The notes beneath the pieces are model-generated. The model was given only the letters and a program-made list of their open reading frames with translations. It was not told the DNA's origin and made no database searches. From assembly GCA_031370485.1 (NCBI GenBank), contig JANMQK010000229.1:1-14332 (forward strand): DNA of 14,332 nucleotides, written 5' to 3'. The stretch comes from JANMQK01 sp031370485 (GTDB lineage: Bacteria > Acidobacteriota > Polarisedimenticolia > Gp22-AA2). Each line of letters opens with the position of its first letter. The first letter of the stretch is position 1. Positions 6,313-13,957 of the stretch are shown here, piece by piece. The position numbers were made by a program, and so were the translations under genes.

Positions 6313-6819
6313 ATGCCGCAAGACCGGCCCGTAAAGACTACGCGCGACTCGCGCGTGGAGATGACCGAGATTGTCCTCCCCGAGGACACGAATCAGTACG
6401 GGCAGGTCTGGGGCGGACGCGTCATGGCGCTCATCGACAAGGCAGCGGCCATCGCCGCCATCCGCCACTGCCGCACCAATGTCGTGACCGCCTCGGTCGA
6501 TTCCCTCGTGTTTCGCGTACCGGTCAAGCTGGCCCACATCCTCAGGCTCCACGCTACGGTCAACGCCGCGTTCCGCACCTCGATGGAGGTCGGCGTGAAG
6601 GTGGTCTCGGAGGACCCGCTTACCGGCCGGGCCGTCCACTGCTGCAGCGCCTACGTCACCATGGTGTCCCTCGACCAGCTTGGCCTGCCCGCGACGGTTC
6701 CCCGTCTGGTCCCGGTCGGCCCCGGTGGCCGCCGTCGGCAGGATGACGCCGGGCGACGGCGACGGGAGCGGCTCGTGACACGGCGACGCAAGGCCGCCCG
6801 CGGCGCTCCGCGCCGCTGA
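6313..6819 (+). CDS. Hotdog-fold acyl-CoA thioesterase (YciA/BACH family)
   Basis: A 168-residue cytoplasmic enzyme expected to hydrolyse acyl-CoA to free acid and CoA. The family signature is PEDTNQYGQVWGGRVMALID (residues 23-42), where Asn27 and the GG precede the long hotdog helix and Asp42 is the likely catalytic acid, followed by AAIAAIRHCRTNVVTASVDS (45-64). The hotdog domain ends near 125. VPRLVP (129-134) aligns with the usual VPPLVP linker. The tail from 138 has about 15 Arg/Lys in 31 residues; family members often end in a charged helix, but this one is unusually Arg-rich and almost lacks acidic partners. A later ATG at 6361 is an alternative start, and the ribosome site before 6313 (GAGAGG) is distant. 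It is divergent from sppA and 86 bases upstream of the kinase gene. Chain-length specificity is unknown. Confidence 0.88.
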   Translation: MPQDRPVKTTRDSRVEMTEIVLPEDTNQYGQVWGGRVMALIDKAAAIAAIRHCRTNVVTASVDSLVFRVPVKLAHILRLHATVNAAFRTSMEVGVKVVSEDPLTGRAVHCCSAYVTMVSLDQLGLPATVPRLVPVGPGGRRRQDDAGRRRRERLVTRRRKAARGAPRR

Positions 6820-6832
6820 GGCCCCCGCGGCC
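6792..6832 (+). terminator. Nested GC hairpin at the thioesterase stop codon
   Basis: GCGGCGC-TCC-GCGCCGC (6800-6816) is a perfect seven-pair stem ending one base before the TGA, and GGCCGC (6792-6797) can pair with GCGGCC (6827-6832) outside it. The position suggests a transcript end or mRNA-stabilising structure. There is no T-run, and Arg/Ala codons in high-GC DNA readily make such repeats, so confidence is low. Confidence 0.3.
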
Positions 6833-6893
6833 CTCCCCCCGGTTTGCGCCCCGTCGGCCAGGACCCCATATTCCGCTTGGACGATCCCCGTCC

Positions 6894-6900
6894 GGAGGGA
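6894..6900 (+). promoter_or_regulatory. Ribosome binding site that supports a TTG start
   Basis: GGAGGGA ends five bases before the TTG at 6906. The next in-frame ATG, at 6960, has no comparable site, so the TTG is the preferred start of the histidine kinase. Confidence 0.7.
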
Positions 6901-6905
6901 GTTCC

Positions 6906-8159
6906 TTGCCCGAGGCGAAAGCGCGTCCCCAGAACCGCGAAGACCGGCTGATCACCCTGATGGAGATCGCCCGGACCATCACCTCCTCCCTCGATCTCGG
7001 CGAGGTCCTGGCCCGGGTGCTCGAGGGGGCCGTGCGATTTTCGGGCGCGCAGCGCGGCTATCTCTTCCTCAAGGAGAAGGGCGGTCTCGTGCCCTGGACG
7101 AGCGGCGCGACCGGACTTCCGAGTGTTGACGTCAGCCAGTCCGTCGCGGAGGAAGTGGCGCGCACCGGTCTCCCCGTCTACCGTGACCAGCTCGGCGGAG
7201 GCGAGGGGCGGTCGGTCACGGAAAGCATCGTCCGGCTGCGGCTGCAGGCCGTCCTCTGCCTGCCTCTGGCCGTGCGGCAGGACGTCATTGGAGTCGTCTA
7301 CCTCGACAGCCGTCGGCAGCTTCCCCACCACCAGCCCGATCTGCCGCTCCTCGAGGCGCTGGCGGGGCTCGCCGCCGTGGCGATCCAGAACAGCAGGCTG
7401 GTCGAGGAGCGGCTGCGCGCCGAGCGGACGCTGGCCATCGGACAGATGGCAAGCGCGATCGTCCACGACCTGCGCAGCCCGCTCGCGGCCATCCGGGGCA
7501 TCGCTGAACTGTGCCAGGAACGCGCCGCGGATGGCGACGCCTCGCGGCCCCACCTCGCCACCATCATCTCGGAAGTCGACCGGCTGGCCGAGCTGACCAA
7601 CGACCTGCTGCAGTTTTCAAAGCAGGCCCCGCCGCTCGAGCTGGCGGAGGTCCGTCTCGCCGAGGTCGTCGCCCGGACCCTGTCCCCCCTTCACCCCCGC
7701 CTGGCTAAGGCGGGCGTCAAGGTCACGGTGGATGTCCCCCCGGGGGCCCGGATCGCGGCCGACCCGGCACGGCTGTTGCGCGTGCTGCACAACCTGGTCG
7801 CCAATGCGATCGAGGCGATGCCCGGGGGCGGCAGCCTCATCCTTTCGGGCAGGAGGATCGGGGATCGATGGGAGCTCACGATCCGTGACACCGGCCGCGG
7901 GATGCCGGAGCAGACACGACGGCGGGTCTTCGAGCCGTTTTTCTCCAGCGGCAAGGCCGGCGGCACCGGCCTCGGCATGGCGATCGTCATGCGGATCGTC
8001 GAGGAGCACCGGGCGGGCATCGTAGTGGAGAGCGCCCCGGGACGGGGGACCGCCGTCACGCTCAGCTTCCCGCCCCCCGGGGGCGGCAACGGGCCGAAAC
8101 CTACGATGGAACGACCCGCCACTGGTCCAGGCGCAGGTCCCCGTCGGCCTCCACGCTGA
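6906..8159 (+). CDS. Soluble GAF-domain sensor histidine kinase (orphan)
   Basis: A 417-residue two-component kinase starting at TTG with a good upstream GGAGGGA. A GAF sensory domain covers about 15-165 (LMEIARTITSSLDLGEVL at the start, VIGVVYLDSR near its end). The dimerisation/phosphoacceptor region has the H-box IVHDLRSPLAAIRG with His187. The ATPase domain has the N-box HNLVANAIEAM (295-305), G1 DTGRGMP (328-334), F-box FEPFFSS (342-348) and G2 GGTGLGMAIV (352-361). No membrane helix or signal peptide is present, so it should sense a cytoplasmic ligand or redox/energy cue. No response regulator is encoded nearby, making it an orphan. The last 30 or so residues (PPPGGGN... rich in Pro/Arg/Gly) lie past the catalytic fold, and the final 59 bases overlap the 3' end of rng on the other strand. 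Confidence 0.92.
   Translation: MPEAKARPQNREDRLITLMEIARTITSSLDLGEVLARVLEGAVRFSGAQRGYLFLKEKGGLVPWTSGATGLPSVDVSQSVAEEVARTGLPVYRDQLGGGEGRSVTESIVRLRLQAVLCLPLAVRQDVIGVVYLDSRRQLPHHQPDLPLLEALAGLAAVAIQNSRLVEERLRAERTLAIGQMASAIVHDLRSPLAAIRGIAELCQERAADGDASRPHLATIISEVDRLAELTNDLLQFSKQAPPLELAEVRLAEVVARTLSPLHPRLAKAGVKVTVDVPPGARIAADPARLLRVLHNLVANAIEAMPGGGSLILSGRRIGDRWELTIRDTGRGMPEQTRRRVFEPFFSSGKAGGTGLGMAIVMRIVEEHRAGIVVESAPGRGTAVTLSFPPPGGGNGPKPTMERPATGPGAGPRRPPR
8070..8086 (-). terminator. Perfect GC palindrome after rng, possible bidirectional terminator
   Basis: CCGCCCCC and GGGGGCGG face each other across one base (about 15 bases beyond the rng stop, reading the minus strand). It lies inside the 3' end of the convergent kinase gene, where it encodes Pro-Pro-Pro-Gly-Gly-Gly. 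It could end the shape operon transcript, but the loop is too tight for full pairing and no T-run follows. Confidence 0.28.
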
Positions 8160-9615
8160 TACCCACGGACGCCCCGCGTCCAAGAGCCTCAGCCAGCGCC
8201 TCGCGCTTCAGGCTCATCGGCCCCGCGAGCGCCGGGTGCACGCGCACCACGAACGGAACCGCCTCCGGGCCCGGGAAGAGCCGCCGCGCCTCCCTGAGAA
8301 TCTCGAAATAGACCGTCGGGAGCGACTTGATGCGCCCCGAGCCCTCGCAGGACGGGCAGGGACTGCACAAGGTCCGCTCGAGGCTTGGCTTCGTGCGCTG
8401 ACGGGTAATTTCCACGAGGCCGAACTCGCTGATCTGCAGCATGCGGCTCCTGGATCGGTCCTTCCTGAGCTCGGATTCGAGCACACGGAGCAATTCCTCC
8501 CGGCTCGCCGCCTCTTCCATGTCGATGAAATCGACGACGATGATCCCGCCGAGGTCCCGCAGGCGCACCTGGCGCACGATCTCGCGGGCCGCCTCGAGGT
8601 TTGTCTTCAGGACGGTGTCTTCCAGGCGCCGCGTGCCGGTGTATTTCCCGGTGTTCACATCGATGGCGACCAGCGCCTCCGTCGGGTTGATCACGATGTA
8701 GCCGCCCGACTTCAACCAGACCCGCGGCCGCAGCGCCCGCTCGATTTGCTGCGGGACGCCCCGCGCCTCGAACAGCGCCCCGGGGCCCTCGTGCCAGAGG
8801 ATCCTGTCCACCAGCGCCGGATCCTCGCGGGACATGAATTCCACCGCCTCGCGGAACAGGGCCTCCGTCTCGATGCGGACCCCGCTAACGTCGGCGTGGA
8901 ACAGGTCCCTCAGCACCTTCCCGACGGCGCCCGCCTCGCGGTGCAGCAGGGCCGGGGCGCCGAGCGACTCGCCCCGGCGCAGGATGTCGCTCCAGAGTCC
9001 CACGAGAGTCCGTGCGTCGCGGGCGAAGTCTTCGGCCGTGGCGCTCTCGCCGGCCGTGCGCACGATGAACCCCCCCGGCGCGCCCAGGCTCTGGGCCACC
9101 TCACGGACCAGATACTTGAGGCGCTCGCGCTCGGCGGGGAGTTCGATCCGGCGCGAGACGCCGACATGGGGTACGTCGGTGACATACACGAGGTAGCGTC
9201 CCGGGAGGGCGACGTGCGCCGTCACGCGCGCGCCTTTCCGGGCAACCGGGTCCTTGGTTACCTGCACCACGATCTCCTGGCCCTCGCGCACGAGGTCCTC
9301 AATCGCGGCACGCGGCCCGGGGGCCGCCGGCGGGTCCCGCGGCGGGTCGTCTCCGGGCTCGTCGAACAGCCGGGCGGCATGGCCGGCGCCGGAGCCGATG
9401 TCCTCGACGTAAAGAAATGCGTTGCGCTCCAGCCCGATGTTGAGGAACGCCGACTGCATCCCGGGGAGGACGTTTGCAACGCGGCCCTTGAAGACGTTGC
9501 CGGCGAACCCCGGAGCGCCGGATCGCTCGATGAACGCCTCGGTGAGATGGTCGTCCTCGAGGAGGGCAACGCGGATCTCTCCGGGAGCACTGTCGATCAG
9601 GATTTCCCGCCGCAT
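8101..9615 (-). CDS. rng: Ribonuclease G (RNase E/G family)
   Basis: A 504-residue endoribonuclease acting in rRNA 5' maturation and mRNA decay. The S1-like region is at about 38-146 (GNVFKGRVANVLPGMQSAFLNIG), interrupted by a Pro/Asp/Gly-rich insert at about 76-104. The DNase I-like catalytic core has both metal-binding aspartates: D319 in LVAIDVNTGKYTG and D362 in IIVVDFIDM. The zinc-link CPSC (420-423, followed by EGSGR) supports dimerisation as in RNase E. Length and the absence of a long C-terminal scaffold point to RNase G rather than full RNase E. It follows rodA by 28 bases on the same strand and is the last gene of the shape operon, an arrangement known in other bacteria where rng follows mreBCD. 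The TAG stop lies within the 3' end of the convergent kinase gene. The ribosome site (GTGGGGCC) is weak. Confidence 0.94.
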   Translation of the reverse strand: MRREILIDSAPGEIRVALLEDDHLTEAFIERSGAPGFAGNVFKGRVANVLPGMQSAFLNIGLERNAFLYVEDIGSGAGHAARLFDEPGDDPPRDPPAAPGPRAAIEDLVREGQEIVVQVTKDPVARKGARVTAHVALPGRYLVYVTDVPHVGVSRRIELPAERERLKYLVREVAQSLGAPGGFIVRTAGESATAEDFARDARTLVGLWSDILRRGESLGAPALLHREAGAVGKVLRDLFHADVSGVRIETEALFREAVEFMSREDPALVDRILWHEGPGALFEARGVPQQIERALRPRVWLKSGGYIVINPTEALVAIDVNTGKYTGTRRLEDTVLKTNLEAAREIVRQVRLRDLGGIIVVDFIDMEEAASREELLRVLESELRKDRSRSRMLQISEFGLVEITRQRTKPSLERTLCSPCPSCEGSGRIKSLPTVYFEILREARRLFPGPEAVPFVVRVHPALAGPMSLKREALAEALGRGASVGISVEADGDLRLDQWRVVPS

Positions 9616-9643
9616 GGCCCCACCCCGGCCGCTCGCGCGGCGC

Positions 9644-10735
9644 CTAGTTGACGAGCCTCCTCATCCAGACGTTGAGGACCAGCCCGATGCCGATCAGGTT
9701 GCTGAGCAGCGATGACCCGCCGTAGCTCATGAGGGGCAGCGGGACCCCCGTGGTCGGCAGCAGCCCGAGCACGACACCGATGTTGAGGATTGCCTGGCAC
9801 CCCAGGACGGAGACCACCCCTATCGCGAGGTACGCCCCAAGGCTGTCACGCGCTCCCCGGGCGATCGTCATGCACCGGTAGATGATGAGAAAGTACAATC
9901 CCAGAACGATCATCGTCCCGATGAAGCCGCCCTCCTCGGCCAGGACCGCCAGGATGAAGTCTGTGTGCTGCTCGGGAAGGAACTGCAGCTGTCCCTGCGT
10001 GCCCGACAGGAATCCCTTTCCCGCGACACCTCCCGACCCGACCGCGATGAGCGACTGGATCAGCTGGTAGCCGGCCCCCTTGGGATCGCGCGTCGGCTCG
10101 AGGAAGGTCCGGACGCGTTCCTTCTGGTACGGCTTGAGGTGGTTCACGGCCAGCGGCAGTGCGATCGCCGCGATGAGCGCCAGGATCACGAGGGTACGGA
10201 TCCGGATACCGGCGACGAAGGTGGCCCCGGCCAGGAGCGGCAGGAAGGTCACGGCGGTCCCGAGGTCGGGCTGGCGCATGATCAGCAGCACCGGAACGCC
10301 CACGATCACGCCGATCGCGACGAAGTTCGCGGCGCCCAGCCGGCCCAGGCGCCCCCGGCCCAGGTAGGCCGCTACCATCAGGATGGTGGCCACCTTCGCC
10401 AGCTCGGACGGCTGAAGCTGGAAATGCCCGACCCCGAGCCAGGACCTGCTGGAGTTGACCACGCGGCCGAACACCAGGGTAAACGCCAGGAGCGCTAGCG
10501 CCAGTCCGTAGAACAGGTACGAGAACTCCGCCAGGGTGTGATAGTCGATCACCAGGGCCAGGAGCAGCCCGAGGAGCCCGAGGACAATCCAGAGAATCTG
10601 GCGGTCGAAGGAACCGGCCACAGGGGTCCCGGTGGTGGCGGTGAAGATGACACCGAGGCCGATGAGCGGCAGCGCCACGGCCGGGAGGAACAGGAGCCAG
10701 TCGAAGTTACCGAAGTAGCGCCGCGCTGGCAACAT
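9644..10735 (-). CDS. mrdB: RodA, SEDS peptidoglycan glycosyltransferase
   Basis: A 363-residue polytopic inner-membrane enzyme that polymerises lipid II in the elongasome, partner of PBP2. SEDS hallmarks are SRSWLGVGHFQLQPSELAK (96-114), the catalytic Asp in QPDLGTA (D157), the extracellular segment YQLIQSLIAVGSGG followed by GKGFLSGTQGQ and LPEQHTDFIL, and the C-terminal TTGVPLPLMSYGGSS. About ten hydrophobic helices are visible, and the length matches E. coli RodA (370). The ATG at 10735 is chosen because GGGGAG lies four bases before it; the frame stays open further upstream, but that sequence (Arg/Ser-rich) is antisense-like and overlaps the transpeptidase gene. With this start the gene overlaps the end of mrdA by 29 bases. 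It is fifth of the six operon genes. Confidence 0.95.
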   Translation of the reverse strand: MLPARRYFGNFDWLLFLPAVALPLIGLGVIFTATTGTPVAGSFDRQILWIVLGLLGLLLALVIDYHTLAEFSYLFYGLALALLAFTLVFGRVVNSSRSWLGVGHFQLQPSELAKVATILMVAAYLGRGRLGRLGAANFVAIGVIVGVPVLLIMRQPDLGTAVTFLPLLAGATFVAGIRIRTLVILALIAAIALPLAVNHLKPYQKERVRTFLEPTRDPKGAGYQLIQSLIAVGSGGVAGKGFLSGTQGQLQFLPEQHTDFILAVLAEEGGFIGTMIVLGLYFLIIYRCMTIARGARDSLGAYLAIGVVSVLGCQAILNIGVVLGLLPTTGVPLPLMSYGGSSLLSNLIGIGLVLNVWMRRLVN

Positions 10736-12599
10736 TCGGCTCCCCTTGCGCCCCATCCTGCTTGTCGAAGAATTTCTGGAGGACGGCGCGCGCGATCGGG
10801 GCCGCGACCGTGCCGCCGTGCCCGCCATTCTGCACGAAAACCGCCCAGGCGATCTGCGGATTGTCCTTCGGGGCGAAACCCACAAACCAGGCGTGATCCC
10901 GCCTGTCCTTCGGGAGCTTGTCGGCGTCGACGTCGCGCGATGAGCGGAACACCTGCGCCGTCCCCGTCTTGGCGCAGACGTCGCGGTTGGCCATCTTGGC
11001 CCGGGTTCCCGTCCCGTCCTCGTTCACGACCCCCCACATGGCTTCCTTGATCACGTCGAGAGTCCCCGGGTGGAACGAGACGTGGCGGACGATTTCGTCC
11101 TCGTCGCGGTTCTCCTCGATCCCCTCGCGGCTTTCACGGGCGCGCAGGACGTGGGGCCGGTACACCGTCCCTCCATTGGCGATCGTCGACGCGAAGACCG
11201 CCATCTGCAGAGGCGTGGCCTCGATCGCCCCCTGCCCGATCGAGACGGAGATGGTTTCGCCGGGGTGCCAGACCGGGTCCTTCGGGAAGAACCTCTTCTT
11301 CCATGCCGGATCCGGGAACGTTCCCGGGTCCTCGTGGGGGAGATCGATGCCGGTCGGCTGCCCGAAACCCAGGTTGTGGGCCCAAGTTGATATGCGGTCG
11401 ATCCCCATGTCATTGCCCAGCCGGTAGAAGTACACGTTGCACGACTGGATGATCGCCTCCCGCATCGCGATGGTCCCGTGTCCCCCCTTGCGGATCGCCC
11501 AGCACTGGAAGACCCTCTCCCCGAACCGGTAGCTCCCGTTGCAGTGGTCGATCCGGCCGGGAGTGGCGACCCCCTCCTCCAGGGCGGCGATGGCCATGAC
11601 GATCTTGAAGACCGAACCCGGAGCGAACTTCGACATCGTCGCCCGGTCCTGGAGCGGGTGGCGCCCGTCGCGGACGAGGCCCTCCCAGGTATCTTGCGAG
11701 AAGCGGCGCGCGAAGACGTTCGGATCGAAGGCCGGCCGTGAGACCATCGCCAGCACCGCCCCCGAGCGGGGATCGAGAAATACGGCCGATCCCGCTTCGT
11801 CGGCGTAGGCCTCCTCGAGCGCTTTCTGCAGATCGAGATCCAGCGTGAGGCGCATGGACCGGCCGGGTGTGGGCTTCCGCCCTTCCTCGACCTCCTGGAT
11901 CTCGCGTCCCAGGCTGTTGACCACCACCTGCTTCCAGCCCTTGGCGCCCCGCAGATCGGCGTCGTACTGCCGCTCGACCCCGGCGCGGCCGGTGATCTCC
12001 CCGCCGACGTAGTGCTCCCCCGGATCGGTGCGAATCTGCTCGTCCGTGACCTCGCTCACGTAGCCCAGGAGGTGGGCCGCGAGCGGACCGTAGGGATAGT
12101 TGCGGCGCGATTCGACCTCGACCGAGAGCATCGGCAGCTCAAGGCGGCGCGACTCGATGTAGGCCGCCTCGGCCAGGTCGACGTCCTCCTTGAGGATCAC
12201 CGGCTGGAAGGCCGGCCGGCTGCGGTACTTCGCCAGGCGCTCGCGCAGGGTGGACTCGCTCATCGAGATCATGCGCGAGAGTCTCGGCAGGAACGCGTTC
12301 AGGTCCGTCACCTTTTCCCTGTCCAGCAGCATGTTCAGCGCGATGCGGTTGTTCGCCAGCACGCGGTGCTCGCTGTCCGTGATGACCCCCCTGAGCGGCA
12401 TCAGCGTGACGCGCCGCAGCCGGTTCGTGTCCGACAGGTGGCGATAATAGTCCGTCTTCACAACCTGCAGGTACCAGAAGGTCATCAAGTAAACCACGAA
12501 AACCGCACCGAAAAGCACCCCGATGACGGTGATGCGCCTGTCGAGGCGGCGCTCCTCGTAGTAGTCCTGCTGCCCTTTGATCGGCCGGTAGGGGCTCAT
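10707..12599 (-). CDS. mrdA: Penicillin-binding protein 2, elongation transpeptidase
   Basis: A 630-residue class B PBP (E. coli PBP2 is 633) that cross-links lateral-wall peptidoglycan. A single N-terminal anchor spans about 23-46 (ITVIGVLFGAVFVVYLMTFW). The pedestal region runs to about 245 and includes MPLRGVITDSEHRVLANN (67-84) and the GRAGVERQYDADLRG block (204-218). The transpeptidase domain has all three catalytic motifs: SVFK (S329-K332), SCN (386-388) and KTG (544-546). A Cys pair at C353 and C366 in the segment after the active-site helix resembles that seen in other PBP2 proteins. The ATG overlaps the mreD TGA as ATGA; the frame is open for 160 more codons upstream, but that stretch is the shifted reading of mreD and has no PBP features. 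It functions with RodA encoded next. Confidence 0.96.
   Translation of the reverse strand: MSPYRPIKGQQDYYEERRLDRRITVIGVLFGAVFVVYLMTFWYLQVVKTDYYRHLSDTNRLRRVTLMPLRGVITDSEHRVLANNRIALNMLLDREKVTDLNAFLPRLSRMISMSESTLRERLAKYRSRPAFQPVILKEDVDLAEAAYIESRRLELPMLSVEVESRRNYPYGPLAAHLLGYVSEVTDEQIRTDPGEHYVGGEITGRAGVERQYDADLRGAKGWKQVVVNSLGREIQEVEEGRKPTPGRSMRLTLDLDLQKALEEAYADEAGSAVFLDPRSGAVLAMVSRPAFDPNVFARRFSQDTWEGLVRDGRHPLQDRATMSKFAPGSVFKIVMAIAALEEGVATPGRIDHCNGSYRFGERVFQCWAIRKGGHGTIAMREAIIQSCNVYFYRLGNDMGIDRISTWAHNLGFGQPTGIDLPHEDPGTFPDPAWKKRFFPKDPVWHPGETISVSIGQGAIEATPLQMAVFASTIANGGTVYRPHVLRARESREGIEENRDEDEIVRHVSFHPGTLDVIKEAMWGVVNEDGTGTRAKMANRDVCAKTGTAQVFRSSRDVDADKLPKDRRDHAWFVGFAPKDNPQIAWAVFVQNGGHGGTVAAPIARAVLQKFFDKQDGAQGEPNVASAALLR
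10740..10745 (-). promoter_or_regulatory. Ribosome binding site within mrdA that sets the rodA start
   Basis: GGGGAG on the minus strand lies four bases before the rodA ATG and inside the last codons of mrdA. It argues against the longer in-frame starts at 10756 and 10885. Confidence 0.6.
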
Positions 12600-13069
12600 C
12601 GGCGCGCGGAGAGGCGGGCAGCGGCCCAGAACGCCAGCAGCCCGACGACACCGGTGCCGAGGCCGCGCTGGAGCACGACCCAGGTCTCCGGAAAGATGAA
12701 GCTCTGGCCGACAACGCTCGACAGTCCCAGGTCGGCGAGCGGATCGAGAATCGTCACGATGAAAAGAAGCGCGAATCTCGGCAGCGGCTGGTTCAGCATG
12801 AACAGGGAACCGATCGACCCAGCGAGGTATCCGATGAGAGTTTTCTTGAAACCGTTCATGCCAAGAACCACATGGAGCAGCGAATCCTGCACCAGGCCGG
12901 CCGCGCTGCCCATCAGCATCGCGGCGGACGCCGGGCTCGTCAGCCCGTAATAGACCACCACGACAGTGAACAGGTCGCAGCGCTTCCCGATCTCGGGCAG
13001 GTAGCGCAGCAGGAGCAGCTGCAACAGGCAGGCCACCCCCACGGCCGCCGCCCCGCGAACGATTCTCAC
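12596..13069 (-). CDS. mreD: Rod shape-determining membrane protein MreD
   Basis: A 157-residue integral membrane protein with about five hydrophobic segments (for example VACLLQLLLLRYL near 13-25, FTVVVVYYGLTSP near 34-46, FALLFIVTILDPLADLGL near 99-116). GLVQDSLLHVVLGMNGFKKTLIGYLAG (about 58-84 with the Q-D pair and GMNGF) is the most recognisable MreD feature. It begins at GTG, sharing GTGA with the mreC stop, and ends sharing ATGA with mrdA. MreD links MreC and the wall synthases in the inner membrane. Sequence conservation in this family is low; position and topology carry much of the call. Confidence 0.9.
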   Translation of the reverse strand: MRIVRGAAAVGVACLLQLLLLRYLPEIGKRCDLFTVVVVYYGLTSPASAAMLMGSAAGLVQDSLLHVVLGMNGFKKTLIGYLAGSIGSLFMLNQPLPRFALLFIVTILDPLADLGLSSVVGQSFIFPETWVVLQRGLGTGVVGLLAFWAAARLSARR

Positions 13070-13905
13070 GGGATCTCACCGCTCGAAGGCGACGACGGCT
13101 TGAGCAGAACCAGGACCTCCTCCAGCTTCTTGAAGTCGACCTCGGGCTTCAGGCGCACCAGCTTCGTGAGCCCCTGTCCCTCGCCGACGGCCGTGACGAC
13201 CCCGACGATGTACCCCTTGGGATAGATCTGGTCGAGCCCGGAGGTGATCACGACATCCCCCACCTCGACGCTCGCGAGGTCGGTGACATAGTCCATCCGG
13301 CACGCGCGATCCCCCTCGCCGACGACGACCCCCTGGGCCCGTGTCCGCTGCACGATCGCCGCGACCCCCGAGTTGGGGTCGAGGATCGTCTGCACCTTGG
13401 CGACGCCGGGAGCGGCCGTGATGACGCGTCCCACGATCCCGCGCGGCGTGATGATCGGCTGGTCGGCCGCGATGCCGTCATTGCTTCCCCGATCGAGCAG
13501 GAGCACCCGCGCCCCCGATGGGTCGTCCCGCGCGATGACGTGCCCGGTCACCGTCCGGTACTCCAGGGCGCTCTTGAGGTCGAGCGTCTCGCGCAGGCGC
13601 CCGGCCTCCAGACGCGCCTCGATGCCCCGCCGGGCCTCTTCACCGAGGGAGTCCACCTGGGCGCGGAGGCGCCGGTTCTCCTCCTCGACCCCGCGCAGGT
13701 CCACGTAGGTGCGCCAGAGGCCCACCATCCCCTGCGAGACCCAGGAGGCCGATTTCAGGAAGGGCGAGGAGAGGACGAGCAGGCCCTCTTCGAGCACCGA
13801 TCGGCGGCCGTGGCCCCGGTCGCTCGATGACATGAGGACGAGGTTGAATGTCAGCAGGGCCAGCAGAAGCAGGAAGGGCTTGCGCTCGGAGAGAACGCCG
13901 GCCAT
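13066..13905 (-). CDS. mreC: Rod shape-determining protein MreC
   Basis: A 279-residue bitopic protein. One membrane helix at about 10-26 (PFLLLLALLTFNLVLM) is followed by a coiled coil at about 70-112 (VEEENRRLRAQVDSL) and a periplasmic pair of beta domains. The segment ARDDPSGARVLLLDRGSNDG (125-144) matches the family's conserved RDP...I-x-x-G-x-x-x-G block, and GVVVGEGD and ITSGLDQIYPKGYIVGVV are the C-terminal conserved parts. MreC binds PBP2 and activates it. A GAGGGGG ribosome site precedes the ATG by eight bases; the gene follows mreB after 52 bases. The C-terminal PSSPSSGE tail is short and probably disordered. Confidence 0.95.
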   Translation of the reverse strand: MAGVLSERKPFLLLLALLTFNLVLMSSSDRGHGRRSVLEEGLLVLSSPFLKSASWVSQGMVGLWRTYVDLRGVEEENRRLRAQVDSLGEEARRGIEARLEAGRLRETLDLKSALEYRTVTGHVIARDDPSGARVLLLDRGSNDGIAADQPIITPRGIVGRVITAAPGVAKVQTILDPNSGVAAIVQRTRAQGVVVGEGDRACRMDYVTDLASVEVGDVVITSGLDQIYPKGYIVGVVTAVGEGQGLTKLVRLKPEVDFKKLEEVLVLLKPSSPSSGEIP

Positions 13906-13957
13906 TAGAGACGCCCCCTCTCAGTCGACGGAAACGCGCACTCCGGGGACGGCCCGT

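Noticed and set aside
6820..6905. Promoter for the histidine kinase (TTTGCG ... CATATT)
   Set aside because: Both boxes are poor and spacing is 18, so it is not distinguishable from chance; only the ribosome site is reported.
8236..9651. Long open frame (471 codons) on the plus strand opposite rng
   Set aside because: It mirrors the strongly supported RNase G gene and has no domain features; composition is that of an antisense shadow.
12600..13079. Upstream extension of the mrdA frame by 160 codons
   Set aside because: The extension is the shifted reading of mreD; the PBP2 homology starts at the ATG at 12599, which overlaps the mreD stop.
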